DNA of 5,378 bases from an uncultured Peptococcaceae bacterium (lineage in GTDB: Bacteria; Bacillota; Peptococcia; Peptococcales; Peptococcaceae). This document shows, piece by piece, positions 5,351 through 5,378 of the stretch. A model generated the notes under the pieces. The model did no database searches. It was not told the origin of the DNA and worked only from the letters and a program-made list of their open reading frames with translations. The stretch is taken from contig CAKQDL010000069.1 of NCBI GenBank assembly GCA_934229395.1, positions 1 to 5,378 of the forward strand, in the 5' to 3' direction. Position numbers and translations under genes: made by a program. Each line of letters opens with the position of its first letter. Positions within the stretch are counted from its first letter, which is position 1.

Positions 5351-5378
5351 CTGCCAAAGGCTCTGCTTTTGGCAGTTT
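5351..5378 (+). terminator. Terminator-like hairpin at the right edge
   Basis: CTGCCAAAGGC (5351-5361) and GCTTTTGGCAG (5365-5375) form an 11-bp stem with one G-T wobble and a TCT loop, followed by TTT where the window ends. It would be a strong plus-strand Rho-independent terminator if the T-run continues. It lies 113 nt after the metallophosphoesterase stop, with no convincing gene between. The U-tract is cut off, so terminator status is not settled; it could also be a repeat end. Confidence 0.55.

Noticed and set aside
5234..5378. Minus-strand frame open from the right edge, ending FPDYPF at a TAA overlapping the metallophosphoesterase stop.
   Set aside because: It runs through the right-edge hairpin and low-information sequence with no recognisable motif; 47 open codons are not enough to support a gene.
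5349..5378. Possible plus-strand start MLPKALLLAV at the right edge.
   Set aside because: It has no ribosome site, and the apparent codons are the arms of an 11-bp terminator-like hairpin.

Overview
The window looks like a piece of a Bacillota (Firmicutes) chromosome, probably from an anaerobic clostridial-type lineage. This is inferred from strong AGGAGG-type ribosome binding sites, a YqhQ (DUF1385) membrane protein, a Sec-type lipoprotein with a short lysine-rich signal peptide and an S-layer-homology-like tail, and short AT-rich spacers with sigma-A-like promoters. Base composition is moderate. No finer taxonomic placement can be supported from the sequence.

Layout, left to right. At the left edge (1-42, minus) are the first 14 codons of a gene that leaves the window; it reads like the N-terminus of a transposase-type helix-turn-helix protein. 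Directly upstream of it is a strong inverted repeat (56-100). Then comes a compact minus-strand operon, read right to left: an aspartate/glutamate racemase-family protein (3768-3034), a secreted FAD-dependent oxidoreductase lipoprotein (3037-1052) that overlaps the racemase by an ATGA, and a YqhQ/DUF1385 membrane protein (1040-138) that starts 11 nt after the oxidoreductase stop. A perfect TATAAT sits just upstream of the racemase. A terminator hairpin with a U7 tail (3897-3917) separates this operon from the next minus-strand gene.

That gene (4253-3933) is the main surprise. It is a full-length, 107-codon reading frame for a MazG-like house-cleaning NTP pyrophosphohydrolase with a perfect ribosome binding site, but TAA codons interrupt it at codons 6 and 30. 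There is no frameshift and the family signatures are otherwise intact. It is best called a young pseudogene; the other TAA stops in the window appear to work as ordinary stops.

Divergent from it, a calcineurin-like metallophosphoesterase (4383-5237, plus) has a good promoter (TTGACA, 17 nt, extended -10) overlapping a 12-bp palindrome. The right end holds non-coding sequence and a strong terminator-like hairpin cut by the window edge. The racemase and the oxidoreductase are probably co-expressed and may act on a shared amino-acid-type substrate pool, but nothing in the sequence fixes that substrate. No CRISPR array, tRNA or rRNA was seen. I did not find a clearly novel multi-gene system. The best leads are the doubly interrupted MazG-like gene, the exported flavoprotein with its SLH-like tail, and the hairpin in front of the partial transposase-like gene.
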